Position numbers and translations under genes: made by a program. A stretch of 64,000 bases of DNA from NCBI RefSeq assembly GCF_026410285.1, contig NZ_JAPMLP010000007.1, positions 1 through 64,000 on the forward strand. Reading direction: 5' to 3'. The notes beneath the pieces were generated by a model that made no database searches, had not been told where the DNA came from, and saw only the letters and a program-made list of their open reading frames with translations. This document shows positions 8,269-17,031 of the stretch, piece by piece (the first letter of the stretch is position 1; every line of letters starts with the position of its first letter). Source of the DNA: Sulfitobacter sp. F26169L (GTDB lineage: Bacteria; Pseudomonadota; Alphaproteobacteria; Rhodobacterales; Rhodobacteraceae).

Positions 8269-9453
8269 TTATGATTTCACCCAAAGCTCGCGTTTGGTGT
8301 TACACAAGCACTCGTGGCCGCTTTCGGTGATCAGAATAGGTTCTGTTATCTCCAGACCGCCATCATCCAGCCACAGGGCAGGCATGAAATGAAACGTCAT
8401 TCCCGGTTCAAGTATGGTGGTATCGCCGCGCCGGAATGAAATCGTGCGCTCGCCCCAATCAGGTGGATAGCTGATCCCGATTGCATAACCGCATCTGCTG
8501 TCCTTTTCGAAACCGGCCTTGTTCAGCGTTGCGTTGAATGCGTTGGCGATGTCCTGCGCCTGATTGCCGGGTCTGGCCTGTTCCAGACCGGCCTCGATGG
8601 CATCCAGAACGGCGGTTTCAGCGTCGCGGTATTTTTGCGGCACTTCACCCAGAAACAGCGTGCGTGACTGCGGGCATTGATAACGCCGGTGCGCGCCCGC
8701 AATTTCGAAAAATGTCGCCTCGCCGGATTGCATGGGGCGGTCATCCCATGTCAGATGCGGGGCAGTCGCGTCCATTCCGGACGGGGCCATTGGCACAATA
8801 GCAGGGTAATCCCCCCAGAACCCGTCCACACCGCGGATGCTGGTGGCGTAGATTTCGGCGATCAATTCGTTTTTGCGCGTACCAGGCTCGGCAAATTCAA
8901 AAATGCGCTCGTGCATCACTTCGGTGATGCGCGCGGCGCGGCGCATGTATTCGATCTCGCGCTCCGATTTCACGGCGCGTTGCCAGTTGACCAGTCCGGT
9001 TGCGTCTTTGAAAGTGGCTTTTCCAATAGCGCCCGTCAGCGTTTCATGCGCTTTTGCAGAGTAGTAATAATTGTCCATCTCGACGCCGATTGTCGCGTTT
9101 TCCAGCCCGACCTCTGCCAATAGGTCGGCCAGTTCCTGCATCGGGTGTTTGTCGGGGTTCTGCACAAACGTATCATCGTAGCCACGGATGCTGTCATCAT
9201 TGTCCATGAACACAGTGCGCCGCGCGCCCAGTGCATCCATCGCTCGGCCCCACCACAGCGGATCCCCCTCCAGCGTCAGGATCACACCCTGAAACACATA
9301 GAACGACCAGCCATCATACCCCGTAAGCCATGACATATTCGAAGGATCGCTGACAAAAATCGCGTCATAGCCCTTGGTGGTCATGGCCGCGCGGGTTTTG
9401 GCAATTCGGCGCTGGTATTCGGCAGTTGTGAAGTTGTTTTGAAATGTGGTCAT
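8269..9453 (-). CDS. doeA: Ectoine hydrolase DoeA-like M24 protein
   Basis: A 394-residue pita-bread-fold (M24) protein. Several blocks match ectoine hydrolase DoeA/EutD: PSNMSWLTGYDGWSFYVFQG near residue 38, AVKSEREIEYMRRAARI in the middle, then AHRRYQCPQSRTLFLG and GISYPPDWGERTISFR. DoeA opens the ectoine ring to give N-acetyl-diaminobutyrate in the cytoplasm, the first step of using the osmolyte as carbon and nitrogen source. As in DoeA and creatinase, the metal ligands of true aminopeptidases are only partly kept. It is transcribed away from the DoeD-like aminotransferase. A paralogous M24 amidinohydrolase with another substrate remains possible, because the ectoine transporter and DoeB/DoeC genes are absent here. 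A ribosome site (AAAGG) precedes the ATG. Confidence 0.75.
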   Translation of the reverse strand: MTTFQNNFTTAEYQRRIAKTRAAMTTKGYDAIFVSDPSNMSWLTGYDGWSFYVFQGVILTLEGDPLWWGRAMDALGARRTVFMDNDDSIRGYDDTFVQNPDKHPMQELADLLAEVGLENATIGVEMDNYYYSAKAHETLTGAIGKATFKDATGLVNWQRAVKSEREIEYMRRAARITEVMHERIFEFAEPGTRKNELIAEIYATSIRGVDGFWGDYPAIVPMAPSGMDATAPHLTWDDRPMQSGEATFFEIAGAHRRYQCPQSRTLFLGEVPQKYRDAETAVLDAIEAGLEQARPGNQAQDIANAFNATLNKAGFEKDSRCGYAIGISYPPDWGERTISFRRGDTTILEPGMTFHFMPALWLDDGGLEITEPILITESGHECLCNTKRELWVKS

Positions 9454-9806
9454 GTGCCGGCCTTTGATAGATGGGTTGCCACAGGGGCGGAGACATTTCT
9501 CATATGGCTGATTATTGGTCCCTTTTCAGCGTGTATGCCGACCAATTGCGCCGCCAAACCGTTCTGGTCCGACCTTTTGCCAGAATTGGAGAAAAATGCG
9601 GCTAGCGGATGCCCTGAACCGACGCGCCAGTTCAGAGACGGCGGCGGCCATTTCATCGGCTTGGCCGGCAAAACGGGACATCACATCGGGTCAGTGCGCA
9701 ATCGAATATCCCAATGGAATCGCGGCGCGCACTGGAAGCATGTCAAAAAGTGAAATACGTTTGCTGGGATTGGACCTGATCCGTGGCGCAAAGCAAGGAG
9801 CATAAA
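9454..9806. other. Divergent promoter region between doeA-like and doeD-like genes
   Basis: The spacer of 353 bases separates two divergently transcribed genes that probably share a pathway, so it should contain both promoters and any operator. I saw no clear operator palindrome. A 51-codon minus-strand frame lies inside (listed separately). Confidence 0.4.
9526..9681 (-). CDS. Possible 51-residue basic protein (uncertain)
   Basis: A short frame from ATG 9681 to TGA at 9526 encodes 51 residues beginning MSRFAGQADEMAAAVSEL and containing RRFRASASRIFLQFWQKVG. It looks like an amphipathic helix followed by a basic stretch. No family was recognised, there is no evident ribosome site, and it sits upstream of the doeA-like gene on the same strand. 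It may be a small gene, a leader, or chance. Confidence 0.2.
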   Translation of the reverse strand: MSRFAGQADEMAAAVSELARRFRASASRIFLQFWQKVGPERFGGAIGRHTR

Positions 9807-11183
9807 GTGAACAAGCAACTGAACAACGATCAACTGACGCAATGGGATCATGACCATTTTTTCCACCCCTCTACACATCTGGCGCAGTTCGCCCGCCGCG
9901 AGATGGGCAACCGGATTATCCAGACAGCAAACGGCGTACATATCACGGATCGCGAGGGCCGAAGCTCGCTGGATGCGTTTGCGGGTCTTTATTGTGTGAA
10001 TGTCGGGTACGGGCGCACGGAAATTGCTGATGCAATTGCACAGCAGGCGCATGAACTGGCCTATTACCACTCCTATGTCGGGCACGGCACCGAGGCCTCC
10101 ATCACCCTGTCCCGCATGATCGCAGAGCGCGCCCCCGAAGGCATGAACCATGTTTACTACGGCATGTCCGGCTCCGATGCGAACGAGACAAACATCAAGC
10201 TGGTCTGGTATTACAACAACATCCTCGGGCGGCCCGAAAAGAAAAAGATCATTTCGCGCTGGCGCGGCTATCACGGATCGGGCCTGATGACAGGCTCGCT
10301 GACGGGGCTGGAGCTGTTTCACAACAAGTTCGATTTGCCGTTATCGCAGGTTGTCCACACCCAAGCGCCTTACTATTTCCGCCGCAAGGATCGCACGATG
10401 AGCGAGGCCGATTTCAGCGCCGATTGCGCGCAAAAGCTGGAAGAACTGATTTTGCACGAAGGCCCCGACACCATCGCCGCATTTATAGGTGAGCCGGTTC
10501 TGGGCACAGGTGGCATCGTGCCACCGCCCGCTGGTTATTGGGATGCCATCCAGAAGGTATTGCAAAAGTATGATATCCTGCTGATCGCGGACGAAGTCGT
10601 CACAGGCTTTGGCCGGTTAGGCACGATGATGGGGTCGGATCATTACGGGCTTAAGCCCGACCTGATCACCATCGCCAAAGGTCTGACATCTGCTTATGCG
10701 CCGCTTTCGGGGTCTATCGTCTCCGACCGCATGTGGGATGTTCTGGAGCGTGGTACAGATGAATTCGGGGCCATCGGTCACGGCTGGACCTATTCGGCCC
10801 ATCCAATCGGTGCTGCGGCGGGTGTCGCCAACCTGAAGTTGATTGATCAACTGAACCTAGTTTCGAATGCGGGCGATGTGGGGGCCTACCTGAACAAAGC
10901 CATGAATGATGCGTTGGGGGATCACGCCAATATCGGGGACATTCGCGGCGAAGGAATGCTGTGCGCTGTCGAGCTGGTCAAGGACCGCGATGATCGGGTT
11001 TTCTTTGATGCAGCAGATAAAGTCGGCCCTCGGATTGTTGCGAAAATGTTTGATCTGGGTGTCATCGCGCGCGCGATGCCACAGGGCGACATCATCGGGT
11101 TTGCGCCGCCGTTTTCACTGACCCATGATCAGGCGGACGAGGTGGTTGCCGCCACCAAAGCCGCAGTTCTGGATGTTTTGTAG
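9807..11183 (+). CDS. Class-III aminotransferase, DoeD-like
   Basis: A 458-residue fold-type I, PLP-dependent transaminase. The start GTG 9807 follows a strong AAGGAG site six bases upstream; the frame also opens at GTG 9783. Key features are the N-terminal WDHDHFFHPSTHLAQFARRE block, GMSGSDANETNIKL, the cofactor-binding IADEVVTGFGRLGTM, and the Schiff-base lysine at about 291 in ITIAKGLTSAY. The N-terminal block and FAGLYCVNVGYGRTEIADAI are characteristic of aminotransferases in ectoine-degradation clusters (DoeD/Atf), which convert diaminobutyrate to aspartate semialdehyde. Its position opposite a DoeA-like gene supports that role. Related enzymes act on taurine, putrescine or beta-alanine, so the substrate is inferred. 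Confidence 0.85.
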   Translation: MNKQLNNDQLTQWDHDHFFHPSTHLAQFARREMGNRIIQTANGVHITDREGRSSLDAFAGLYCVNVGYGRTEIADAIAQQAHELAYYHSYVGHGTEASITLSRMIAERAPEGMNHVYYGMSGSDANETNIKLVWYYNNILGRPEKKKIISRWRGYHGSGLMTGSLTGLELFHNKFDLPLSQVVHTQAPYYFRRKDRTMSEADFSADCAQKLEELILHEGPDTIAAFIGEPVLGTGGIVPPPAGYWDAIQKVLQKYDILLIADEVVTGFGRLGTMMGSDHYGLKPDLITIAKGLTSAYAPLSGSIVSDRMWDVLERGTDEFGAIGHGWTYSAHPIGAAAGVANLKLIDQLNLVSNAGDVGAYLNKAMNDALGDHANIGDIRGEGMLCAVELVKDRDDRVFFDAADKVGPRIVAKMFDLGVIARAMPQGDIIGFAPPFSLTHDQADEVVAATKAAVLDVL

Positions 11184-11257
11184 GCCAGTCGGGAATTGGT
11201 GTGGGGTATCGCGCCGGGCAGGCGGTGCGATACCCGAACGCATAGGGGCGGCGCGTG

Positions 11258-12403
11258 ATGGCATCTGATCTTGCAGCATTGACCCGCTTGCGCCACTGGC
11301 TTCATGCCCATCCCGAAATTTCCCGCCAAGAGGTTGAAACCGCCAGATACATGCGCCGGTTTCTTGACCAGCACGCAAAGCCCGACAGCATAGTGCCTCT
11401 GCACGGCGCAGGGTTCGCTGCCGTTTACGGTGCTGCGAAGACCGGCAAAACCGTGATGCTGCGGTGCGAACTGGACGCCCTTCCGATCCACGAGATAAAC
11501 ACCGATCTGCCCTATCGGTCGATCTATGACGGCGTCGGGCACAAATGCGGCCATGACGGCCATATGGCGATCATGGCAGGTGTTGCGCTGCGGCTTATGC
11601 GCGAACCTGCGGCGGGACGGGTAGTTTTACTGTTCCAGCCGGACGAAGAGACCGGCACAGGCGCAAGATCATGCTGCGACCATCCGGCATTTCAGGCTCT
11701 TGCGCCGGATTTTGTATTCGCCCTGCATAACCTTCCCGGATATCCGCAAGGCCAAGTTGTTTGCCGTACCGGAACATTCTCGTCCGAAGTCAAATATGCA
11801 GCCGTGACATTCAGAGGGCGCGAAGCCCACAGCGCACAGCCCGAAACGGGTGCCAGCCCATCCCGCGCCATGGCCGAACTGACGTTGAAAGCCTATGAAA
11901 TTCAGGCGCAGTATGATTCGCCTGACAGCTACGCTCTTGTTGTGCCGGTCTATAGCCGGATGGGTGTGCAGGCGTCCGGCATCAGCCCCGCCGCAGGTGA
12001 GGTCCAATATACCCTGCGCGCAGCCAATGGTGAAACCGTGCAGGCGATGTGGTCTGAATTGTCCCAAGCTGCACAAAACCTTGCAACACGGGACGGGTTG
12101 GATGTTAGCTTTGAGACGAAAGAAGAATTTGGCGCGACGGTCAACAGGGACACCGCGGTGACGATGATCCATCGCGCAGCAGCCCAAGCGGACCTTTCCT
12201 ATCATTGTGCAAAAATGCCTTTCCGCTGGGGTGAGGACTTTGGTGAGTTTCTCAAACGTTATGATGGCGGAATGTTCGGGCTGGGTGCGGGTGAAAACCA
12301 GCCCGACCTGCACAATGCAGATTATGACTTTCCGGATGAGATAATCTATGGCGGTGTTCGTGTGTTTTATGAACTGATCAAAATTGCACAACAGCAGGAT
12401 TAG
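11258..12403 (+). CDS. M20-family amidohydrolase
   Basis: A 381-residue di-metal amidohydrolase of the M20D type (hippurate hydrolase, N-acyl amino acid deacetylase, IAA-amino-acid hydrolase). Metal and catalytic motifs are present: RCELDALPI, GHKCGHDGHMA and PDEETGTGA. The dimerisation domain lies in the middle (GREAHSAQPETGASPSRAM) and the last ligand is near HNADYDFPDE. It starts 74 bases after the aminotransferase on the same strand. In this setting it could deacetylate an N-acetyl-diaminobutyrate intermediate, a step normally done by the unrelated DoeB, but that is inference. GTG 11255 is an alternative start three bases upstream. Confidence 0.85.
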   Translation: MASDLAALTRLRHWLHAHPEISRQEVETARYMRRFLDQHAKPDSIVPLHGAGFAAVYGAAKTGKTVMLRCELDALPIHEINTDLPYRSIYDGVGHKCGHDGHMAIMAGVALRLMREPAAGRVVLLFQPDEETGTGARSCCDHPAFQALAPDFVFALHNLPGYPQGQVVCRTGTFSSEVKYAAVTFRGREAHSAQPETGASPSRAMAELTLKAYEIQAQYDSPDSYALVVPVYSRMGVQASGISPAAGEVQYTLRAANGETVQAMWSELSQAAQNLATRDGLDVSFETKEEFGATVNRDTAVTMIHRAAAQADLSYHCAKMPFRWGEDFGEFLKRYDGGMFGLGAGENQPDLHNADYDFPDEIIYGGVRVFYELIKIAQQQD

Positions 12404-12432
12404 TAACTACCGTACTTCAGTCATCCAAGCCT

Positions 12433-13283
12433 GTGTTTCCTGAAATACGACCGATGCTATCCGAACAGGGGGCGCGCTTTGGCGTGGATTACGGTCTTAT
12501 TGACAGCCACACGTTCAGCATGGACACGACGGGAACCGTCGGCTGTGTCACCAACAATAACGACGGCGCCTTCGACTACGTGCCAACAGCGCGTTCGAGA
12601 GCCTTGCAGCAGGGGCCACAGCGACCGATACCGTGGATGACGGTCAGGGCAGCACATACACCGGGACAGTCACCGTCACCGTGACCGGCACCAACGACGC
12701 AGCGGACATAGGAGGGGTAATTTCAGGTTCGGTCATTGAAGCCGGAGAGGTAATTAACAACACCGATCCGGATGGTAGCATTGTCAGTGGTACTACTACA
12801 GCTTCGGATAGCGACAAGGCGAACAACACGTTTCTCCCAATCATATCCGGCTCCGCCGATATGGAGTATGGCGCCTCTTGATTGATGCGGCTGGTATCTG
12901 GACCTATACGTTGGACAATGACAATGCGGCGGTTGAAGCACTGGTGGCGGGTGGTATGCTGACGGATACTTTCACAATCATGTCGCGGGACATGACTGCG
13001 CAGCAGGTCAGCGTGACGATCAATGGCGCGGACGATTGTCCTTACCTTTGACGGCTACGATATAGACAACAGTAGAGAAGTGGAGTTGCTTCTGAACGGA
13101 TTATCGCTCGGGTTCTTGCGTGCAGGTGTCCGCGATGGTCTGAAGGAATACCAGTTCGTGCTGAGTGCCGCTGACCAGCAGATCGGGGATAACCCGCTGG
13201 AGTTTGTGCAATCTATTGATAACGCTTATCACTGGGGTGTGACTGAACTTACGGTTTCGGATGATCCGTTTGCAATAATTTGA
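12433..13283 (+). pseudogene. Remnant of a VCBS-repeat RTX-type adhesin, several frameshifts
   Basis: Four protein pieces in three frames read in order like the C-terminal end of a large surface adhesin. Piece 1 (about 12495-12580) has DSHTFSMDTTGTVG and NNNDGAFDY; piece 2 (about 12580-12878) has ANSAFESLAAGATATDTVDD, GTVTVTVTGTNDAAD and ISGSADMEYG; piece 3 (12881-13030) has IDAAGIWTYTLDNDNAAVEA and QQVSVTINGADD; piece 4 (13023-13283) has TFDGYDIDNSREVELLLNG, ending HWGVTELTVSDDPFAII. Pieces 1-3 are consecutive VCBS repeat segments and piece 4 resembles a C-terminal module of RTX proteins. Frame changes near 12578, 12878 and 13030, and the missing N-terminal kilobases, show that it is dead. 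The GT-rich repeats fit a horizontally variable adhesin gene. Confidence 0.85.
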
Positions 13284-13595
13284 TACGGATTTAAACTCCA
13301 ATCTAACGCATACATACATTATGCGGCGCGTCTTCATCATTAGAGGGGCGCCGTTTTTGTTTTGTTTACCGTGGCCTCCAAGCATGATGTCGGTCTGAAA
13401 GAGCGGGACGGGAGCTTTGCAATGGTTTTCTTGGCGTGTGGAGTGGACGTATCCTGAAAACACCTAGGCGATGCCGGATATCCAATGCGGTGCATTTTGC
13501 GGTTCGTGGGTTTGCCGCTGATATTCGTCCAAAAACCTTCTTCGGTTCGAAATCAGTCTCGGGAGGTTGCGTTGACGCGCTTTTGTCAGCGCCGT
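13284..13595. other. Spacer between adhesin remnant and lipocalin-like gene
   Basis: The stretch is convergent (plus-strand pseudogene, minus-strand gene). Apart from the terminator at 13324-13365 it contains only short, unconvincing frames. It may hold further eroded sequence. Confidence 0.4.
13324..13365 (+). terminator. Terminator-like hairpin after the adhesin remnant
   Basis: Arms CGGCGC (13324-13329) and GCGCCG (13348-13353) close an imperfect stem followed by TTTTTGTTTTG. It lies 40 bases past the last adhesin codon and was probably the original terminator of that gene. Confidence 0.6.
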
Positions 13596-14654
13596 TCAGG
13601 GTTGGTCGTACCCTGTCATCTCCAGATAACCGATGCCGCTGCGGTTTCCGCTGACGCGCACGGGGCCCTCCCAATAGGGGACCGACATGTCCATCCACGT
13701 CTGCGTGTTCACGGCCTCTATAATCACGTCGACAGCGTGATCAGGCACGCGCACATGCCAGCGGGTAGGGATGCTGCGCCCGCCTACATCCGACGTGGCC
13801 AGCGGTGTCGCATCAAAGCTGCCGTCGGGCAGGGCGGTGGTGGCGCCGTCAGGTGTGATCCATGTGCCGGAAGTGTAATAGGTGCCGTCCGCCTGACGCA
13901 GGCGGAATCCCATCAGCTTTTCGCCTGCATCGAAAGACAATGAGAACCAATCCCATCCGGTCTGGTCGGCGGCCAGCGGCTGGGAAGACCATTCGCGGTC
14001 AAGCCAGGCGGTGCCGGTGACAGGAATATCACCTTCGGGCAGCGTGATGGTGCCAGCCAGTGCAAAGAAGGGTTGCGAGTAGTAATAGCTGGCCTGCCCC
14101 TGTTGCGATTTGACGGAATAGCCCCCTTCGCCGTGGAAAACCAGCGGTCCTTGAGCGTCAAGCGTGACATCATAGGCGAATTGCGATCCTGACGCGCGCA
14201 GTTTCAGGGCGTCAAAGGATGCGCCGCGCAGGTGCCAGTCGTCTATCCAGGCTTCGAAAGGGGCGGCGCTCACACCTGCCTGTCCGATGGCGCCGCGCGC
14301 CAGCCGCTCTGATGTGTAGTGGGCATCGGGCGTGGTCACGGCTGCATGGCCCAGCCATATCTGGGGGCTGTCCCAGCCCTTGCCGGTGTGCGGTGCCAGC
14401 GCCGAGCGGAACAACGTCCACTGCAAACCATAGGCGGTGCCGTCCGGCCCTGTCATGTTGGCGGTCAGATACCACCATTCAATGCGGTAATCGGGATGCG
14501 CGCCGTGATCGGCAGGGAAATCGAATTGCGGTGCGGGTGCGGGCGTTGAAAACCCTTCAGCATCGCTGCCCAAACCGGAAAATCCCTGCGCGGACAGGCC
14601 AACAGGGGCGCACAACGCAATGAGAGCGACAAAGGCTGCGAATTTAACGTTCAT
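13596..14654 (-). CDS. Secreted lipocalin/CrtC-fold protein, AttH-like
   Basis: A 352-residue protein with a Sec signal peptide (MNVKFAAFVALIALCAPVGLSAQG). The mature part matches the AttH/CrtC-type double lipocalin family: FPADHGAHPDYRIEWWYLTANM, then LQWTLFRSALAP, GTAWLDREWSSQPL and WDWFSLSFDAGEKLMGFRLR. The family includes carotenoid 1,2-hydratase CrtC, but most members beside ABC transporters (as in attEFGH) have no known reaction. The two upstream genes encode exactly such a transporter, and its permease overlaps this start by 11 bases. No carotenoid gene is nearby, so I do not call it CrtC. TTG 14660 is an alternative start. Confidence 0.85.
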   Translation of the reverse strand: MNVKFAAFVALIALCAPVGLSAQGFSGLGSDAEGFSTPAPAPQFDFPADHGAHPDYRIEWWYLTANMTGPDGTAYGLQWTLFRSALAPHTGKGWDSPQIWLGHAAVTTPDAHYTSERLARGAIGQAGVSAAPFEAWIDDWHLRGASFDALKLRASGSQFAYDVTLDAQGPLVFHGEGGYSVKSQQGQASYYYSQPFFALAGTITLPEGDIPVTGTAWLDREWSSQPLAADQTGWDWFSLSFDAGEKLMGFRLRQADGTYYTSGTWITPDGATTALPDGSFDATPLATSDVGGRSIPTRWHVRVPDHAVDVIIEAVNTQTWMDMSVPYWEGPVRVSGNRSGIGYLEMTGYDQP

Positions 14655-17031
14655 TTGCAAATACTTTCAACAGTTCAGCCGGCGGTACGCGCGCAAGCCT
14701 GCGCGCAGGCCAAGCAGCGGCCAGCACCGCCGCGACCAAAGCAAAAAGCCCCAACACTGCGTAATCACGCGGGAAAACATACATCGGCAGACGCCAGCCG
14801 AATGCCTCTACGTTCACTACAGCAAGCAAGACCCACGCCAGCGCAAGACCCAGTGGCAGCGCAAGCGTTGCGGTCAGGATCGCAAGGATAACCGCGCGGA
14901 TCAGTTCCAACTGCCCCAGGCGCCGTCGCGTTAATCCCAACGCCCACGCAGGGGCCAGTTGCGGCACCCGCATCCCCGCAAGTGTCAGCAAGCTCATAAA
15001 AATGGCGAAACCTGCCACACTCAAGGTCAGCACGTTCAATGCGGCGGTAACGGTGAAAGTGCGTTCAAAAACCCCGAGAGAGAATGCTTTGATCTGTGCT
15101 TGATCCGTTATCGACTGCGCGGAAAGGCCAAAATCATCCATCAGTGCGGTGCGCAGGGCGGCGGGATCATCCGTGCGCAGGCCAAATCGGGTGGCGCGCA
15201 CCTGCGGGTGTAACGCGGTGAACAGCGGCTCGGCGACAATTGCCTGACCGATGGGATTGCCGTAATCGCCGAACACGCCAGCGATGGGCAGCGCGACATC
15301 GGGGGCGATTTGCAGCGTATCGCCGATCCACAGGTCCGCGCGCCGCGCGAGTTGTTCATTCGCAAGCACGGCCTCTCCTGCGGCGATGCGGTCCCAAACA
15401 TCTGGCGTTGCCGCCAACAAATCCCAATTGTCACGATAGGTCGCCCCGATCCGCGCGCCATATAGTTCCGCAGGCATATCCGCCAACTTCGTATCGATCG
15501 ACAAAAGCGGCAGAATTTCCGATGTCAGCGGTTCTACAAAGCGTTCAAGCGCTGCGGCCTGTCGCGGGCTGTCGGTTTCGATATAAAGTTCGGATGCAAG
15601 CCGTTGATCCAGAAATCCGGTAAACGTCAGGCGGAAGCTGGAGACCATTGTCGATACGCCCACGTTTGCCGCCATTGCCAGAAGCAATGCCATCAATGCA
15701 AGGCTGAGGCCCGAAAGCTGCTGCCGCGTGTCGGCCCAGAACCACTGCGCTGTAACGCCTTTTGCCCATGATTGCGCGACTGACAGAACAGCATCCAGAA
15801 ACAGGGGCAAGGCAAGGGCCGCACCGATCAACAGGCAGGCGAGTAAACCAAAACCCATGATCAACCCGTCCCCGAACAGCGCCAGAACGCCCGCCAGCAC
15901 CAGCAATAACAGGCTTGCCAGCATTTGTATCCGGCGCATGGCGCCGCGCGCGTTTGCCCATGCGCGCGGCTGCGCACTGGCCAGCAGCGGCATACGCGCC
16001 ACCGAAACCAACGCTCCGGTGGCTGCGATCGCTGTGCCCAGAACCGATATGGCCAAACCCGACAGCCACCAGGAGGGACGCAATTGCAATGTGCCCGATA
16101 CCTGCGCGCCATATAGTCCCTTGAGCGTGGCGGCGACATCGGGCAGCAGGCTGGCGGCCACGATATACCCCAGACAGACGCCGATTCCCCCGCCCGCCAG
16201 CGCCAGAAGCAGCAGTTCCGCCGCCATCAGCACCACCAACCGCCGCAGGGGCATTCCCAGCGCGCGCAGGGTGCGCACCATGGCGCGGCGCTGCTCGAAC
16301 GCGAGGCCGATTGCACCATGGACAATGAAAACCCCCACCGCAAAGCTGAGCAGGCCAAAGGCGGTCAGGTTGAGGTGGAAACTATCCGTAAGGCGCGCCA
16401 CATCAGAGCCGCCTTGCGCCGCGCGGCGGACCAGATCGGGGGCAACCACTCCCAGCGGTTTCTGCGCGACAGGTTGGTTGCGCGCCACAATCAGACGGCT
16501 CAGCGTACCCGTGGCATTCAGCAAGCGCTGCGCTTGGTAGATGTCGGTGATGGCGGTGTTCGGCGCGATTGCCGGTTCAATAACAAGGGGCGCGTCAATA
16601 ATGCCGCGCAATTTCGCAGCGGTATCCTCATTGGCGAAAACAGCCGGATTTTCCAGAAAGTCGGGCAGCGACATACCGCCACCGTCGCCCACAGGCCCAA
16701 GACCGTTTGGCGCTGTCAGCGGATCAATTCCCAGCAGTTGCACAGACACCAGCTTCCCCTCAACCACGGGGCTGACAAGCCAGCCCGCGCGGCGCAGCGC
16801 GATGAACGTCTCTTGCGGTATTTGGTTTCCGGTTTCGGGCAGAAGCTGGTCGTATTGCCCTTCACCCAGCGTTGCGGCGGCGGCATCATAGCTTGCGCGC
16901 GCTTCCGCGTTCACGGCCTGCACACCCGACCATAGCGCTGTTGCCAGCGCTAGACCTGCAATCAGCGTAAACAATTGCAGCGGGTTACGCCGCCAATGGG
17001 ACCACAACGCAGACAGACCGGCTGCTGTCAT
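14644..17031 (-). CDS. ABC transporter permease with two FtsX domains
   Basis: A 795-residue MacB/FtsX-type permease. It has an N-terminal membrane helix (PLQLFTLIAGLALATALWSG), a large periplasmic domain, a first FtsX bundle near residues 220-380, central membrane helices, a second periplasmic domain and a C-terminal FtsX bundle (AALNVLTLSVAGFAIFMSLL to the end). This duplicated form works as one polypeptide in place of two permeases and is typical of type VII ABC machines, which move lipids or lipoproteins or do mechanical work across the periplasm. It overlaps the ATP-binding gene by four bases (ATGA) and the AttH-like gene by 11, so all three form an operon. Confidence 0.9.
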   Translation of the reverse strand: MTAAGLSALWSHWRRNPLQLFTLIAGLALATALWSGVQAVNAEARASYDAAAATLGEGQYDQLLPETGNQIPQETFIALRRAGWLVSPVVEGKLVSVQLLGIDPLTAPNGLGPVGDGGGMSLPDFLENPAVFANEDTAAKLRGIIDAPLVIEPAIAPNTAITDIYQAQRLLNATGTLSRLIVARNQPVAQKPLGVVAPDLVRRAAQGGSDVARLTDSFHLNLTAFGLLSFAVGVFIVHGAIGLAFEQRRAMVRTLRALGMPLRRLVVLMAAELLLLALAGGGIGVCLGYIVAASLLPDVAATLKGLYGAQVSGTLQLRPSWWLSGLAISVLGTAIAATGALVSVARMPLLASAQPRAWANARGAMRRIQMLASLLLLVLAGVLALFGDGLIMGFGLLACLLIGAALALPLFLDAVLSVAQSWAKGVTAQWFWADTRQQLSGLSLALMALLLAMAANVGVSTMVSSFRLTFTGFLDQRLASELYIETDSPRQAAALERFVEPLTSEILPLLSIDTKLADMPAELYGARIGATYRDNWDLLAATPDVWDRIAAGEAVLANEQLARRADLWIGDTLQIAPDVALPIAGVFGDYGNPIGQAIVAEPLFTALHPQVRATRFGLRTDDPAALRTALMDDFGLSAQSITDQAQIKAFSLGVFERTFTVTAALNVLTLSVAGFAIFMSLLTLAGMRVPQLAPAWALGLTRRRLGQLELIRAVILAILTATLALPLGLALAWVLLAVVNVEAFGWRLPMYVFPRDYAVLGLFALVAAVLAAAWPARRLARVPPAELLKVFANER

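Noticed and set aside
8269-9453. Creatinase or Xaa-Pro aminopeptidase for the M24 protein
   Set aside because: The long blocks LTGYDGWSFYV and SYPPDWGERT fit DoeA/EutD better, and a DoeD-like gene lies next to it.
12644-12700. GT/AC-rich repeats as a possible simple repeat or CRISPR-like array
   Set aside because: They encode the Thr/Val-rich strand of a VCBS repeat (TGTVTVTVTGTND) and have no regular repeat-spacer structure.
13596-14654. Naming the secreted protein CrtC (carotenoid 1,2-hydratase)
   Set aside because: The fold family is shared, but it has a signal peptide, sits with an ABC transporter, and no carotenoid gene is nearby. AttH-like is the safer call.
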